A stretch of 64,000 nt of DNA, taken from Gaeumannomyces sp. JS-464 (Eukaryota > Ascomycota > Sordariomycetes > Magnaporthales > Magnaporthaceae). The position numbers were made by a program, and so were the translations under genes. The notes under the pieces are model-generated. The model made no database searches and was not told the origin of the DNA. It worked only from the letters and a program-made list of their open reading frames with translations. Where the stretch lies: positions 15,147,501-15,211,500 of the forward strand of contig NGZR01000001.1 in assembly GCA_002197995.1 (NCBI GenBank). The letters are read 5' to 3'. Positions 1 through 12,370 of this stretch are shown in pieces; within the stretch, counting starts at the first letter, position 1; every line of letters begins with the position of its first letter.

Positions 1-165
1 TGTTCTCCTCATCTGCCTTCTTGTCATCCCACGGCAGCGAGCCCTCCTTGAAGGACCATGGCTCGCTGCTGGACGCGCCGCCGGATATGGGCGATGACTC
101 GTCTACGATGGTGATGGTGGACGCGTACGAGACGTTGCGCGTGATGCCCGGTCGGGCGGCGGGTC
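1..165 (-). CDS. possible exon of an unidentified protein, truncated by the window edge
   Basis: On the minus strand an open frame runs from about position 165 to the left edge with G/C-rich third positions, and reads as a serine- and acidic-rich segment (including EPWSFKEGSLPWDDKK). The frame meets a stop just upstream, where a CTACAG could be a splice acceptor, so this would be an internal exon with the rest of the gene beyond position 1. I do not recognise the family. The call rests only on frame openness and codon composition; it could also be non-coding. Confidence 0.3.
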
Positions 166-1578
166 TACTCTGTAGTGGATAGGACGCCCATGTTAGAGTC
201 TCCGCATACGCAAGCCCCTGGCAATACGCACAGTCGGGGCCAGGCGTGGTATGCAATCAAAAGGGGTAACCAACCATGATGAGAACGGCGATGACTATAC
301 AGCTATCGGCGACGACAACCAAACCCCTCAGCCGGTTGATAGTCTGTCTTGATTACAACTGTACACAGGTCGGCAAAGAAGCAAAGCTGAACAGCAGTAC
401 GGCCGCCTCAAATGCCGGGGCCAGCGCCGGGGCCGCCTTATGAAGGAAACGGGCTGGCAGCCAGGGGTTCTTTGCTGTCGCCCCCGGGCCATCGCTGCCG
501 GCATCATCCATATTGCTTCCCGACCCGGCGCACTGTAGGGGCAAGCCTCGGCGCCGTCGGCACATCACGCGAGCCTGAGAAGGCATGATGCTTGGGTTGC
601 TGCACAAACGAGCCAGCCCATCTTCCGTTCAATGCGGGCTGTGGTCGAAGGGTCGGCAGTCGGTATCACATAGGTAGAGGCACATGCCTCTACGTAGAGC
701 GAGCCTCAACTGCCAAACGCCTGGGCTCATCTAGCCATCGGATGAACGTCCTCAGCCATGCGAGTCGCCAGGAGCGGCCCAAACTCCCAAAACACCATGG
801 CAAACCCAAAATCTGAACAAAGTTGGCAGCACCACCCACCCGAGGCCCTAAATCCGAGAGAGCTGTCGCAAATCAGCTACAACTCTAAAAAGCTTGCCCT
901 CGTCCCGTCTTGGCCAGATTCTGGAAGCGCTCTTGGCCTCCTGGAAGACACCAGATCCCACCCACTGGTGCCGGTGGAGGGTAGCCATATTCCAAAAGTC
1001 CAGGCGGAGGATGTAGCCCGTGTGTTCTCGTCCTCTCGGATCGGCAATACATTTTCTCCCTTCGTATTTGACTTCGCTTCCCTTTACCTGTCGACTCTCG
1101 CTCGTCTCGTTCGATATAGGGCTGTCCAGTCATTGTCTCGGCATCATGCTCCATTACGGTGCTGAATCTCGAGCATCTCCTGACGATCTCGAGCTGCCTA
1201 TTGCTCGAATCGGTGATGCTGTTCCCACCCCAGAAGTACAGTGTCAGTCATAGTTTACGCGATCATTTCCATACTTGGCGTTACGTCTTGATCACTGTTG
1301 AGATTACCCTGAAATCCTATTGCAAAGGGAGGCCAGCGTGCTAGTCAGCCAACGAAACCGATATTGACAGGTAGTGAGACCCCGACCGAGCTTAGCACTT
1401 TGACGCTGCAGCGAACTTCTCGAATGCGAGCACTCAGGATCTCGGCACCTCTCGCCGTGGTCTGAACTCAAGCCACAAGATAGGATGAAGCACTGCCTCG
1501 CGAGCAGCACAGAGGCTTCCCCGTTAGGAAACTCCGCCGAGGAAGCGCCCCTTATATCAACAAGCCGCCATCTCGCCC
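166..1578. other. intergenic, no gene seen
   Basis: Only short overlapping frames on both strands, with no recognisable domain and no consistent splice pattern. The right part lies downstream of the acetyltransferase stop and may include its 3' UTR. Confidence 0.55.
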
Positions 1579-2421
1579 TCACGCTACAACGCTCCCATGT
1601 GCGGTCTGCCCCTCGTCTCCCGGCATATCCGGCACGGGCGTGACCTTCTTGATGACCTTGGCGGGCGAGCCGACGGCGACGGAAAAGTCCGGGATGGACT
1701 TTGTGACGACGCTGCCGGCGCCGATGGTGCAGCCCTTGCCGATGGTGACGCCGGGCAGGATGGTGGAGCCGCCGCCGATCCAGCAGTCGTCACCGATGAT
1801 GACGGGAGCGGCGTACTCGATAAAGTCGCGCCGCGACTGCACCTCAACCTCGTGCGTGGCCGAATAAATAGACACGTTGGGTCCGAACATGACGCGGTGA
1901 CCGATGGTGACGAGGCCGCAGTCTAGGATCACGAGACTAGAAGACGCTATTTAGAGTAGGGCTCCAAGGCCGCGGGGCAAGCCCGGTATGATCAACAGGA
2001 CCACTCATACTTACTTGAAGTTGGAGTAGAAGCTGTCGCCGATGATGATGTTGCTGCCGTAGTCGATGCTGAACGGAGGCTCCACGATGGGGTCCTTGCC
2101 GATCCTGCCCATGGTGCCTTTCAGGAGCTTATACCTGTCGGCGGAGAGTGACTCGGGCGTCGCATCTTCGGGAAAGTGGTTGTTGAACTTGTGCATGAAC
2201 TGACGCGCCCTGAATCTTCCCTGGACCAGCTCTGGCACCATGGAGTCATATCTGAGAAGAGGCGTGGCCGTGTCAGCCGCTAGCAACTCGAGTTGGCAGG
2301 TCGATGTGGTCAAGCCTCACAGGACTCCCGAGATCATCTTCTCGTAGTCATCGCACCAGGGGACATTGTTCAGCCCCTTGGCAATTGCTATTTCCCCTTG
2401 GTCCTTTTCGGTCTTGGCCAT
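1579..2421 (-). CDS. maltose/galactoside-type O-acetyltransferase (hexapeptide repeat)
   Basis: Cytosolic acetyl-CoA-dependent sugar O-acetyltransferase of the MaaT/NodL/LacA family. Three exons, 2421-2321, 2251-2015 and 1936-1579, join in frame to 231 residues; the introns (69 and 78 nt) have GTGAGG..CAG and GTAAGT..TAG ends. The N-terminal mac domain shows MISGVLYDSMVPELVQGR and the arginine-rich helix (residues about 30-85). The rest is left-handed beta-helix with [LIV]-G-x4 hexapeptides: IIIGDSFYSNF, the SIYSATH segment with the expected catalytic histidine, GDDCWIGGG, ILPGVTIGKGCTIGAGSVVTK, and the family-typical end VGSPAKVIKK. Length matches the family. The ATG at 2421 was chosen because it supplies the conserved start of the mac domain. 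No frame break is needed. The acceptor sugar cannot be told from sequence; glucose or maltose is the family default. Confidence 0.94.
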
Positions 2422-4043
2422 TTTGAGGCAGAGGGTGAGGATATTCGCCAGGCAGGGGGTCGCTTAGGAGGGGTCCTAAGGGTGATCTGGGTCGGTGGTA
2501 CTGGGCTGGGATGTAGCAACTTCAGAAACGTCTATGTTCTTTTTATAAACCCTTGGGGAAGTAACACAGGAGCTAGGAGAGTGAAGAGGAGGCCCTCGCG
2601 TGTAGAACAAACGTGGCAACGGAGGTAGTCGTCCGGCGGAGTTGCGTGAAGGAGATGGCGGAGTTTCCAAATGCGCAAAAGGATGGCGGGGTCGCCTCAT
2701 TGAGGAGGGGCATCCGGTGATTACCCGGCCGGTGTTTACCCGATTTAGTAGCAGGACTGTCCAGGGGTTGGTTACCTGGGGCTGTGCCTTCTTGGGGTCG
2801 TTGGTCACCGCTTCCATTCGCCGTCGAAGCGCAGCCCATCGGAAGGCATTCAAGGGTCGGCCAGCTCCGGATCGGAGTGCCAAGACGGGGCCACCCATGG
2901 ATGCATCCGGCGAGCCCCAGAGGCGAGCCCATCCCGGCGGACCGTGTGCCGTGACGCAGCACCTGGGGTTTCATGGGTCTGAAGGGGACGCCGTGGTCCA
3001 CAGCCGGCATTTGGTACGATACTCTCAAGATAGCCAAGTGCCGCCGGCCCTGCGCTATCTCCTTATCGGCGTTGCATGCAATGGAAGCCGTCCGCTTGCG
3101 GATCCCAGAACAAGCCACCTACGGAAGGGCCGACGCCACTTCGGTATTGATGAAAAGTCAAAATGGCGGGGGGAGCAAATGGTCCCCCAGTAGGTTGGAA
3201 CCCTTAGCCAGGGCCAAGCGGTCTTGGGAACAGATAAGCAAATCCCGCAGACCAAGCCTGGGCACCCAAAGTCGGCGACCGAGTTGATCTTGGCGGGTGC
3301 GATTCCAGCCCATCACATCCCCGCTCCGCTTTGGGCGCGTCTCGGCGGTCTTGGGGTGCTGGGATCGGCGTCTTGGAACCCCCACACAGTACCACAATGG
3401 GGAAACCAACGACTCGTGGATGTGCGGTAAACGCTTCTGGCTTCCCTCGACTCATGGGGCCATCGATGATTGTTTTTGGTTTTCCCGTTTAGCCGTTGGT
3501 AAGGAGAGCGGAAATACGTCGAGGTAACTGGGAAGCTGGGAATTATAGTCCAGGTCGATTGAACTGAGAAATGTCGCACGGGGCGAGCCACCCTGGTACA
3601 CTACCAAAAGTGAATTCACTGTGAGTTCACTGTGCCTTACTGTGCGCCAACACTGCCCTGTGTACCGTGCAACAACTTTGGTATCCGCCTCAACCGCCTA
3701 CCAAGGCGGTAAATACCCTGCCACCTACCTGCCTTGTTTGGATGGAAACTCGCACGGCCAACTTCACACTTCCCATGCACACCGGCTGGCAGAAACGAAA
3801 TTCTTGCGTCAGGAACATCCCGCCATATAAATTCCTGTCACCGTCTCCCAAATACAAATTCTTTACATCCTTATTATTCCTGCGTTTTCCTTCCTATCTA
3901 CACCTATTCATCTACCTACACCTATTCATAGATAGATCCTCCTTTGCAACCACGTCATCGACGCAGCTTGTTCCCTCACACGCGCCGTGAAAATCTGCCA
4001 CAGGCCTCCCCTCCCAAACCTACTGCTGAACCAAACCGCCAGG
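2422..4043. other. intergenic between divergent acetyltransferase and ATPase genes
   Basis: No credible gene. The longest frame (2642-3193, plus) has no recognisable domain and overlaps equally long frames on the other strand. The stretch should hold the promoters of both flanking, divergently transcribed genes. Near 3890-3935 a short tandem repeat of a CTACCTACACCTATTCAT-like unit sits in a pyrimidine-rich leader upstream of the ATPase. Confidence 0.5.
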
Positions 4044-7000
4044 ATGGGCAAGAAGAAGCCCAATGACGACCAAGCCCCTCGGGTATCGGGCCAGTCCAAT
4101 GAACCACTCTCGCGCCCGATCCACGCCCTACCCGTTGGCCAATTTCTCGACGAGATCCGGGTCGACACCGACAACGGCCTGACCGCGGACGAGGCGCGCC
4201 TCCGCCTGCAGCAGCACGGCAACAATGACTTTGGCGACAGCGAGGGTGTCCAGCCCGTCAAGATCTTCGTGGCGCAGTTCACAAACGCCTTGTCTCTAGT
4301 AGTTCCCCCGGGCACTCGCTCCCTTTCGCCCTGTTCCACCCCCGTCGCTCCCTGTGCGTGTTGAAAACCTCTATAAGCATGTTGGAATTGCTCATTCGTC
4401 GTCCACAGGTTCTGATCCTATCCATGGCCGCTAGTTTCGGCATCGAATCATGGATAGAGGGCGGCGTCATTGCCGCGGTCATTGCGCTCAATGTCGTCGT
4501 CGGCTTCTGGCAGGAGCTTAAGGCCGCCAAGACGCTCGACTCTCTCCGCTCGCTCAGCTCCCCGACGGCCCGCGTCGTCCGGGATGGTTCCAACATTACC
4601 ATCCCGACTGTTGAAATCGTTCCTGGTGATATGGTCGAGCTGAAAACCGGAGACACGGTTCCTGCAGACACCAGGTTCGTTCTTTTTAACCGACGCTTCG
4701 CCCAGGCAGTCATCTGCTTGGCCTGACAAGCCCCGGCATACACTAATGACTTTTGTTCAGACTGATCGAAGCTATCAACTTTGAAACGGACGAAGCTCTT
4801 CTAACTGGGGAATCCCTGCCGGTTCGCAAGGAAATCGACCTGGTTCTGGATGACGACACGGGCCCCGGAGACCGCCTCAACATTGCATTCAGCTCCTCCA
4901 CCGTCACCAAGGGGCGGGCTCGTGGTATCGTTTTCGCTACCGGCCTGGCTACCGAAATCGGCATTATCGCAGCCGCACTCCGCGGAAAGGAGTCCAAACG
5001 CCGCCCAGTCAAGCGCAAGGAAGATGGCAGCGCTTCGCCGCTGCGACACGCTCAAGCGTGGTCCCTGACCTTTTCCGATTCTGTCGGCCGCTTCCTCGGC
5101 GTCAACGTCGGGACACCTTTGCAGCGAAAGCTTTCTCAGCTTGCAGTATTCCTGTTCTTCGTCGCTATTCTTTGCACGATCATCGTGCTGGCTGCGAACA
5201 GGTTCCTCAGCAACAAGGAGGTTATTATTTACGCCGTAGCCACTGGTGTCAGTATGCTTCCAGCATCCCTCATCGTTGTTCTGACGGTCACGATGGCAAC
5301 CGGAACGAGCGTATGGTTCGGAGACATGTTATCGTCCGCAATCTTCGGAGCCTAGAAGCCCTGGGGGGAGTTACAAGTATGTCTGCCCACAAACCATGAG
5401 CTGCAATGGCCCCTGCAAGCCTTTTACTAACGGTGCTTCCAGACATTTGCTCCGACAAGACCGGCACCCTAACCCAAGGCAAGATGGTGGCCAAGAAGGC
5501 GTGGATTCCAGGCAGGGGCACCTACTCTGTGGGCACGACCAAGGAACCGTTCAACCCGACTGCGGGCAGTGTGAGCTTGTCACCCCAGGAGCCGAGCCAG
5601 ATCGACAGTCGTGGCCAAGAGTCCGAGGGCGAGGCCATCGATACCATGGCTGCAACTGCAGACGACGAGACCTTGCGCACGTATCTCAACATCGCCTCTC
5701 TTGCCAACATTGCAAACGTCCACAAGACTGGCGACGAGTGGCATGCACGTGGAGACCCCACCGAGATTGCCATCCAGGTCTTTGCCTCGAGGTTCAACTG
5801 GAATAGGCTGCGGTTTACCTCCGGGGACAGTCCCCAGTGGCGACAGGTGGCCGAGTTCCCCTTCGATTCCGACACGAAAAAAGATGTCTGTTGTGTTCGA
5901 GGAGACGGCCACTCACGACCTCCATGTGTTCACCAAGGGCGCAGTCGAGCGCGTGCTCTCAAGCTGCACAACCATCTCTATCGGCGGAAACGGCAAGGAA
6001 GACCAGGATACCATTGTCCCCATCACGGACGAGCACGTCTCTGGAATCATCGCGAACTTGGAGTCACTGGCGCGCATGGGTCTCCGGGTGTTGGCCCTTG
6101 CCAATCGCGTCGACGACATCCCAGCCATCAACGTGAAGGACACGCCGGAAAGGGCCGAGTACGAGGCGGACCTGACTTTCCGTGGCTTGATTGGGCTGTA
6201 CGATCCTCCGCGCCCAGAGTCGGCCGAAAGTGTCCGTATGTGCCACGAGGCCGGCATTTCGGTCCACATGCTCACCGGCGATCACCCGGAAACGGCCCGC
6301 GCCATCGCCATCGAGGTCGGCATCTTGCCCAACCGCATGACAGAGATTGGCCGCGAGACTGCCCGCACCATGGTCATAGCTGCGTCCGAGTTTGACCGAC
6401 TCGACGACGCCCAGATTGATGCCCTGCCGCAGCTGCCGCTGGTTGTAGCGCGCTGTGCCCCCAACACTAAAGTGCGCATGATCAATGCCCTCCACCGCCG
6501 CAACAGGTTCGCGGCCATGACGGGCGACGGCGTCAACGACAGCCCCTCGCTCAAGTCTGCCGATGTCGGCATCGCCATGGGCCAGGCGGGGTCCGACGTT
6601 GCCAAAGAGGCAGCCGATATCGTGCTCACCGACGACAACTTTGCGAGTATCCTGAATGCCGTAGAGGAAGGTGAGTGTTTTCTTTGCCCCGGCCTGCCAT
6701 TAGGACACCTTTGCGGAGAAAGATGCTGACTTTGTTGACCAATTCAGGCCGTCGTATGTTTGACAACATCCAGAAGTTTATCCTCCACGTCCTCGCGGAG
6801 AATGTTGCTCAAGCCTGCACACGTGAGTGGAATTTGGTCTACCCATACTCGTCAGTTGTCAGGTTGATGTTTCGAAGTTGATACTGACTTGATCAATTCG
6901 TAGTTTTGGTTGGTCTCGTCTTCAAAGATTCGGCCGGCATTTCAGTGTTCCCGCTCGCCCCTGTCGAGGTCCTCTGGGTGATCATGGTAAGGACAGCCCT

Positions 7001-7929
7001 TGTCCCGTGAACTCTATTTGGACTCCGTTCTCCATACATAGCCAATGATACTAACCCTGGTCAATAGGTAACCTCAGGCTTGCCGGACATGGGCTTAGGA
7101 TTTGAGCTGGCATCCCCTGACATCCTTACACGCCCCCCGCACGATGTACGTATCCGGACACGAGAGACGAGGCTATTGTGGTCAGACATGTGGGCAGACA
7201 TGTGGGTTTGCTAACCATCTCATCACGATGCAGGTCAAGACAGGCGTCTTTACATGGGAACTTATCCTCGATATTGCGGTCTATGGTCTCTGGATGTCGG
7301 CCTGTTGTCTTTCGTCATTCGTCGTCGTTTTCTACTGGTTCGGTGACGGCACGTTCGGTGACGATTGCAACAACAGGTTCTCGGAAGGCTGCAAGCTTGT
7401 GTTCCGTGCTCGGGCGACCACTTTCGCGTGTCTCACCTGGTTCGCGCTCTTCCTTGCCTGGGAGGTCGTGCATCCCCGCCGATCCTTCTTTAACCTCCGG
7501 AACAGCGGTGGCTCCATCTGGACGCGCTGGATTCGGGACGCCTGGATGAACCGGTTCCTGTTCTGGGCCATCACCATCGGATTCGTCACCATCTTCCCGA
7601 CGCTCTACATCCCGGTGCTCAACCACGAGGTCTTCAAGCACGACGGCATCACGTGGGAGTGGGGCGTCGTCGTGGTCGAGCTGGTTCTTTTCTTCCTGGG
7701 CGCCGAGGGTTGGAAGTGGGCGAAACGCATCTACTTCCGCCGGCAGCTGAACAAGAGCGACCCTCAGGCGGCAAAGGGCGACCTTGAGGCTCGGGTCTTT
7801 GGCACGTATTTTCAGCAAGGGCAGCAATCGAATCAACAACAGGGAGACGACCCCCAGCGTGGGCCGGTTGAGCGCAAGGAGGACGGTCCTGTCATAGCTG
7901 GCGAGGGCTCGCAGGAGAAAGCCCAATAA
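4044..7929 (+). CDS. ENA1: ENA-type Na+/K+ efflux P-type ATPase (subfamily IID)
   Basis: Membrane ATPase that exports Na+ (and K+) from fungal cells, giving salt and high-pH tolerance. Eight exons: 4044-4298, 4409-4674, 4761-5376, 5443-6670, 6748-6822, 6904-6986, 7068-7145, 7234-7929; about 1,098 residues, the family length. Motifs in order: cation ATPase N-terminal domain (about 25-100), LLTGESLPV of the actuator domain, a membrane segment with TGVSMLPASL, CSDKTGTLTQGKM with the phosphorylated Asp (about 382), MLTGDHPETARAIA, and MTGDGVNDSPSLKSADVGIAMG of the hinge. Four or more membrane segments follow, with the ENA-like RPPHD before the final exon. Two single-base breaks: a base missing at 5308, just after MATGT, and an extra A in the A-run 5877-5882. 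Either indel alone would destroy the pump; both sit at adenine runs, so I read them as sequence errors. The ATG at 4044 is preferred over an in-frame ATG 19 codons upstream because of its context and the MGKKK start. Confidence 0.93.
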
Positions 7930-9337
7930 CAACTACAGACACGCGTGAGCGTGGCCCGAAGTCAAGACCAGGTGAGTGGGCGCCCTTGGCGTTATTATTG
8001 GCGGCGTTTTGGATGGGTGGTTTTGGGAGAAGCGCAAGGATATCACTTGCGAGAGAGTCCAACCTCGTGGCGATGGTGGAGTTGGAGCAGCAGCATGCAT
8101 TTTCAACAATTGCTTCGCTGGCCGCTCGGCGTAGTCCTCCTCGGGCATTCGACGAGGACTGGTGGAGGTTTCTCTTCTTGGAAGCACTGCTTTCCGGCAG
8201 TTGTTCGCGGGCTGCAGAAGACGTGGCGTCTGGCGAGGCCTCCTCTGCAGTCATTCCGGTCTTCGGCAAGTCATCAAACAAGTGGCTGTGAGATAGACCT
8301 AGTAGATAGAAGGTGGAGTATGAGGGCATTTCGGTGCCAGAAAATGGTGAACATATTTCCCCATTTGATGATTTGTTACAAGGGCAAGGTGACAGCCACA
8401 GCGCACAAGCCACCGCATGTGTCAAGCTGCGCTTCCAAGCCCAAGCGCGATTGGCCCTACGGCGGGGTACCTGGCATGTGCAGTGACATCAATCCCCCCC
8501 TCCAGCTTTTTTTTCATTGCAGGGACTACGCGTTCACCCGCACCGCCACCTGGAATCTGGCCAGATTCTGGCCGGCCAAGACGTTGGACGCCCTGTGGTT
8601 GCTTGCAGGATGCGCGCTGCACGACTGCGGCCGCTAGTCTCCTTTTCCCGTTGGCGGTCGGCTGTGTTTTCGTGCGAGGTGACCCATGGTCTGGAGAACT
8701 GGGCAGCTGCGTCCATGGGTGTCTTCTCTTTAGCGCTACCAATCTCGATATATCTATCACAGGAGCCAGCCCCGCGGCCCGAGTTTGTCGCTCCTCTGCC
8801 CAGCATCCCTTAGTTGCTCGATGCCCCCGCCGTCGTTCCTCGGAGGTTTTGTGTATTCTCCCCCTACTCCCATGGCACTGAGAGCTCCTGTCTTTTGCTG
8901 CGCCATCCAAGCCCCTCACAACTGGTCGCTCCTCCTTGGACCAAAGCAGCTGCTTAGCTTCCTTTCTCGGTTGATCGCCAACCACGCTGACAGCAGCCAA
9001 CAGGAATAGCCGGCGCGGTCTTGGCATCAGCAGGCGCATTCAAAAAGGCTTGCGCCAGATTTGCGGCCGCAGTTAGTTTGCGCAGGGTTCTCTTGGCATT
9101 CTCCTGGTGTCTTGTGGTCGCCAACGTCCAAGACCAAGACATCACCAAGCTCCAGCCTCTCCACTTGATCGGCCAATTGCCGTGATTGTCCTGCGCCGAC
9201 CAGCGATTTGGAGGTGAGTTTGGCATTCGTCGCTTGTCAATCTGGCAGATACTGTGCGGGAACGTGTGGAACGGATCGCTGCATCTAGAACTCGTCGCCA
9301 ATGCTGAGTCGTCTCCATCCAGACTTGGCATCCCACC
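7930..9337. other. intergenic: ATPase 3' region and C2-gene promoter/leader
   Basis: The ATPase and the next gene are head-to-tail on the plus strand, so this holds the terminator of the first and the promoter and 5' leader of the second. A 177-codon minus-strand frame (7892-8425) has no recognisable domain and I do not call it. Confidence 0.5.
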
Positions 9338-11517
9338 ATGGTGTCGACCGTGGCCGACGCTCCCACTGGCGCGGCCGAGCAACGGACCGACCAGCCTTCG
9401 AGCCCTCCTCCTCCCGCCGCCACGCCGAGCGACGAGCCCGCTTCTCAGGAAGGCGCCCAGAACAACCACGCCCCGGCAGCGCCCGCGCCCGCATCACCGC
9501 CCTCGCGAAACGGCCACGTCGCCGAGGCTCCAAGCGGCGCCAGCTCGCCGCCGCCGCGCGAGCCGTCGAGCCCGCTTCACGTCGCGTCGCACCTGAAGAA
9601 CCGGCTCACCGAGAAGGCCGACGGCGTCAAGGAGAAGAAGCCGGCGGGCGGGTTCGACGCCACGCCGCTGCCCGACTTCCCGGCGGGGTACACGGTCAGG
9701 ATCACGTTCCACGGCGCCACGAACCTGCCGCGCGGCGACTTCACCACGGCCTCGTCGGACCCCTTCGTGCACGCGACCCTGACGGCCGACGTGCCCCGGC
9801 GCCACAAGGAGGACCCGGCCCTGACGTTCCGGACGCGGACACTGCGCCGGACGATGGAGCCCGAGTGGGAGCAGGAGTGGGTCGTGGCCAACGTGCCGCG
9901 GTCCGGCTTCAAGCTCAAGTGCCGCATCTACGACGAGGACTACCCGGACAACGACGACCGGCTCGGCAACGTGACCTACATCGCGCGCCGCGTCGACGAG
10001 GGTCGCTGGCAGGGCATCCAGCGCCACAACTTCCAGGCCAAGAAGCGCGTCGGCAGCAAGCGCGCCTACCTCGTCAAGGCGGTCGAGTCGGCCTTTACTA
10101 GGAATGGCTCGCTCACGCCGCGCCTGACGCTGAGCGTCGAGGTTCTCGGCCGCTCCGACGGGCCCGGCGCGCAGATGTACACGGTCGGTCCGACCACGTT
10201 CGTCCAGCACTTCAGCCCCATGATCGGGCGCCTGACTGGCACCAAGGTCAACAAGGATGAGGTTAAGGACGAACAGCCTGAGGGGAGGGCGCGTCTGAGG
10301 CGGGCAAGAAGGAGGGGGAGAAGAGCCAAGACTCGGAAAAGATTCACAAGGAGTCGGACGATCGACAGACCAAGAAATACGAGTAAGTCAAACTTGGCGG
10401 GTTTGCTTGCCTACCTAAGTAGGTACCTAGGAAACCCGACTGACTCCACTGCTCCTGCTCCAGCTTCCAAGCGTGCGAGATGCAGCTCCAGGGCCCCGTG
10501 CCGCCGAGGCTGTACCACCGCTACGTCGAGTTCAGCCGCTTCGTGGCGCCCATGTTCTCGTCGCGGGGGCTGCGCGGCAAGATCATGAACAAGGTGCTGC
10601 ACAAGCAGCACCGGCGCGTCTACAACTTCGACCAGTCGACGAAGTACGGCTCCTTCGCGCCTTGCTCGACCGAGGCGGCGCTGCAGTTCCTGCGGCTGGC
10701 GCACTTTGACGAGGGCGGGCGCATCTTCACCTACGTCCTCACGCTCGACGGGCTCTTCCGCTTCACCGAGACGGGCAAGGAGTTCGGCATCGACATGCTG
10801 TCCAAGCACACGATGCACTCGGACGTGTCGACCTACATCGCCTGCTCGGGCGAGTTCTTCATCCGCCGCACAAGGCGGCCGGAGGACGACGCCACCTCGG
10901 GCCGCCGGGACGACCCTCCCCAGGGCCCACGCACCCACCGCCGACGGCGCCGACGTGCCCGGCAGCCCGCCCGCGAGCCCCTGCCCGCCGCCGCCCGCCG
11001 GACCCGCGCCTGTACCAGCTGTCATCGACAACGACTCGGGCACGTACCGGCCCGACAAGTCGTGCCTCCCGGGGCTCAAGGAGTTCCTGTCCCGGAACTT
11101 CCCGGGCCTGGCCATCGCGGCCCTGCACTGGGAGGACGACGACCTCAAGGCCATGAAGGCGGCGCAGCACGAGGCCAAGAAGAGGCAGGGCGGCGGCCGC
11201 GTCCGCATGGTGCTCAAACCGTAGCCCCAGCGCGTCCTCCTTCAGCTTCCTCGGACGAGTCCCGCCTGAGCGACATGGACCGCGACGCTGGCGACGACGA
11301 CTACGGCGCGCCCGCCCGCCCGACCAAGAAGGAGCTCGCGTGGGAGGTGCTCGAGAACCCGAGCCGGCTCCGCGAGATTGGCGGCCAGACCTTGGGCGTC
11401 GGCGGGAGCAGCAACTCTGCGAAGAAGCATGCGGCGTCTTCGGCACCCGCGCCACACGAATCGGGCGCCGCCGCTGCCGCTGCCGCTGCTGAGGGGAAGA
11501 AACCCGCGTCCTCCTGA
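9338..11517 (+). CDS. C2-domain protein, conserved in filamentous fungi, function unknown
   Basis: Two exons, 9338-10382 and 10464-11517 (81-nt intron with GTAAGT..CAG), coding for about 699 residues once frame breaks are allowed for. The N-terminus is Pro/Ala/Ser-rich and disordered. A C2 domain follows at about residues 118-275, starting at YTVRITFHGATNLPRGDF, with acidic loop residues in SSDPFVHA and YDEDYPDNDDRLG suited to Ca2+ and phospholipid binding. After the intron comes a strongly conserved alpha-rich block (MQLQGPVPPRLYHRYVEFSR, RVYNFDQSTKYGS, FTETGKEFGIDMLSKHTMH), then a DSGTYRPDKS..LKEFL segment and a charged tail. There is no signal peptide. Likely a cytosolic, membrane-recruited protein; its role is unknown to me. 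Three breaks: a G missing at 10281-10285, one extra base between about 10865 and 10960, and a base missing at about 11216-11221 that produces the premature TAG at 11222. Confidence 0.85.
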
Positions 11518-12072
11518 ACGAAAACAACAAAAAAAAGGCGCTAGAGGTGGGATCCTCCCCAGCTGGTCGGGGCTAGTGGCGGGGGATCGTCGCTGCGGGA
11601 TCTGCGCCTATCGACCAATCGCCTACACCACCAGTCTTATGAGTGGGTGACACTGACGGAACGTGCACCTGGTGCTGGTCACGTTGTCTTTTTTCTCTTT
11701 TTCTTCTGTGCCGCTTTGCGATTTGGTAGTGTCGAGTGGTTGGTTGCTTTTCTCCTCACTTTCACCCTCGCTTCTGTGCTACCCTCGCCCTCTGTTGCTC
11801 TGCCATTGCACCAGCTAAACCCCGTCTTTGTCACGCCCTTATGACCTTTCACCCTACGGGTTTTTATGACTTATCCTTTTGCCAAATGCCGGCGGCTACC
11901 TGCTATCCACCCTGCCCCCGCGTCAACGCTTCACAAGCCAAAGAGTTGGGTTGTCTTGAACCGGTTCTTTCCTGGCCTAATATTCGCTATAGTTGTCCGT
12001 GGGGACACTGCCCTTTGCTCCCGTTTAATGGTATACCACTAATCGTCATGTTTATCCCGATCCTCCATAACC

Positions 12073-12103
<31 letters not shown>

Positions 12104-12370
12104 AAAACAAAATACCGACCCGATACAAGCCCAAAATCCAAAACGGTGCGGAAAACCCCGTGCTGAACCAAAAGAAACGCGCGCCAATCGCCAGTCAAAT
12201 GTCCCTACTCGGCGGTCGCTCACTCGCCGAGGCAAAGCCGCTCAGAAGCCACGCTAGCCAATACTGGCCCCGAAAAGTGCAGTAAATGCGCTCTTCTCAA
12301 TTCAAAACAGAAATGAGAGATCTCTAGCATGAGTCTCAGTGCAGCAGCCATTCTTTTGACAGCTCAACAA
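11518..12370. other. intergenic between convergent genes, with a 29-bp A tract
   Basis: The C2 gene and the Nudix gene converge here, so this should hold both 3' UTRs. It is pyrimidine-rich and contains an uninterrupted A run at 12073-12101. No gene seen. Confidence 0.6.

Noticed and set aside
2642..3193. 183-codon plus-strand frame
   Set aside because: No domain and equally long frames on the opposite strand.
4044..7929. ENA ATPase as a pseudogene
   Set aside because: Apart from two indels in A runs, every motif, intron and exon is intact, and the same type of error occurs in an essential gene.
7892..8425. 177-codon minus-strand frame beyond the ATPase 3' end
   Set aside because: No recognisable family, and it overlaps the ATPase coding end in antisense.
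9301..10101. Arg/Ala-rich alternative frames over the C2 gene
   Set aside because: Typical GC-rich shadow frames of a real coding exon.
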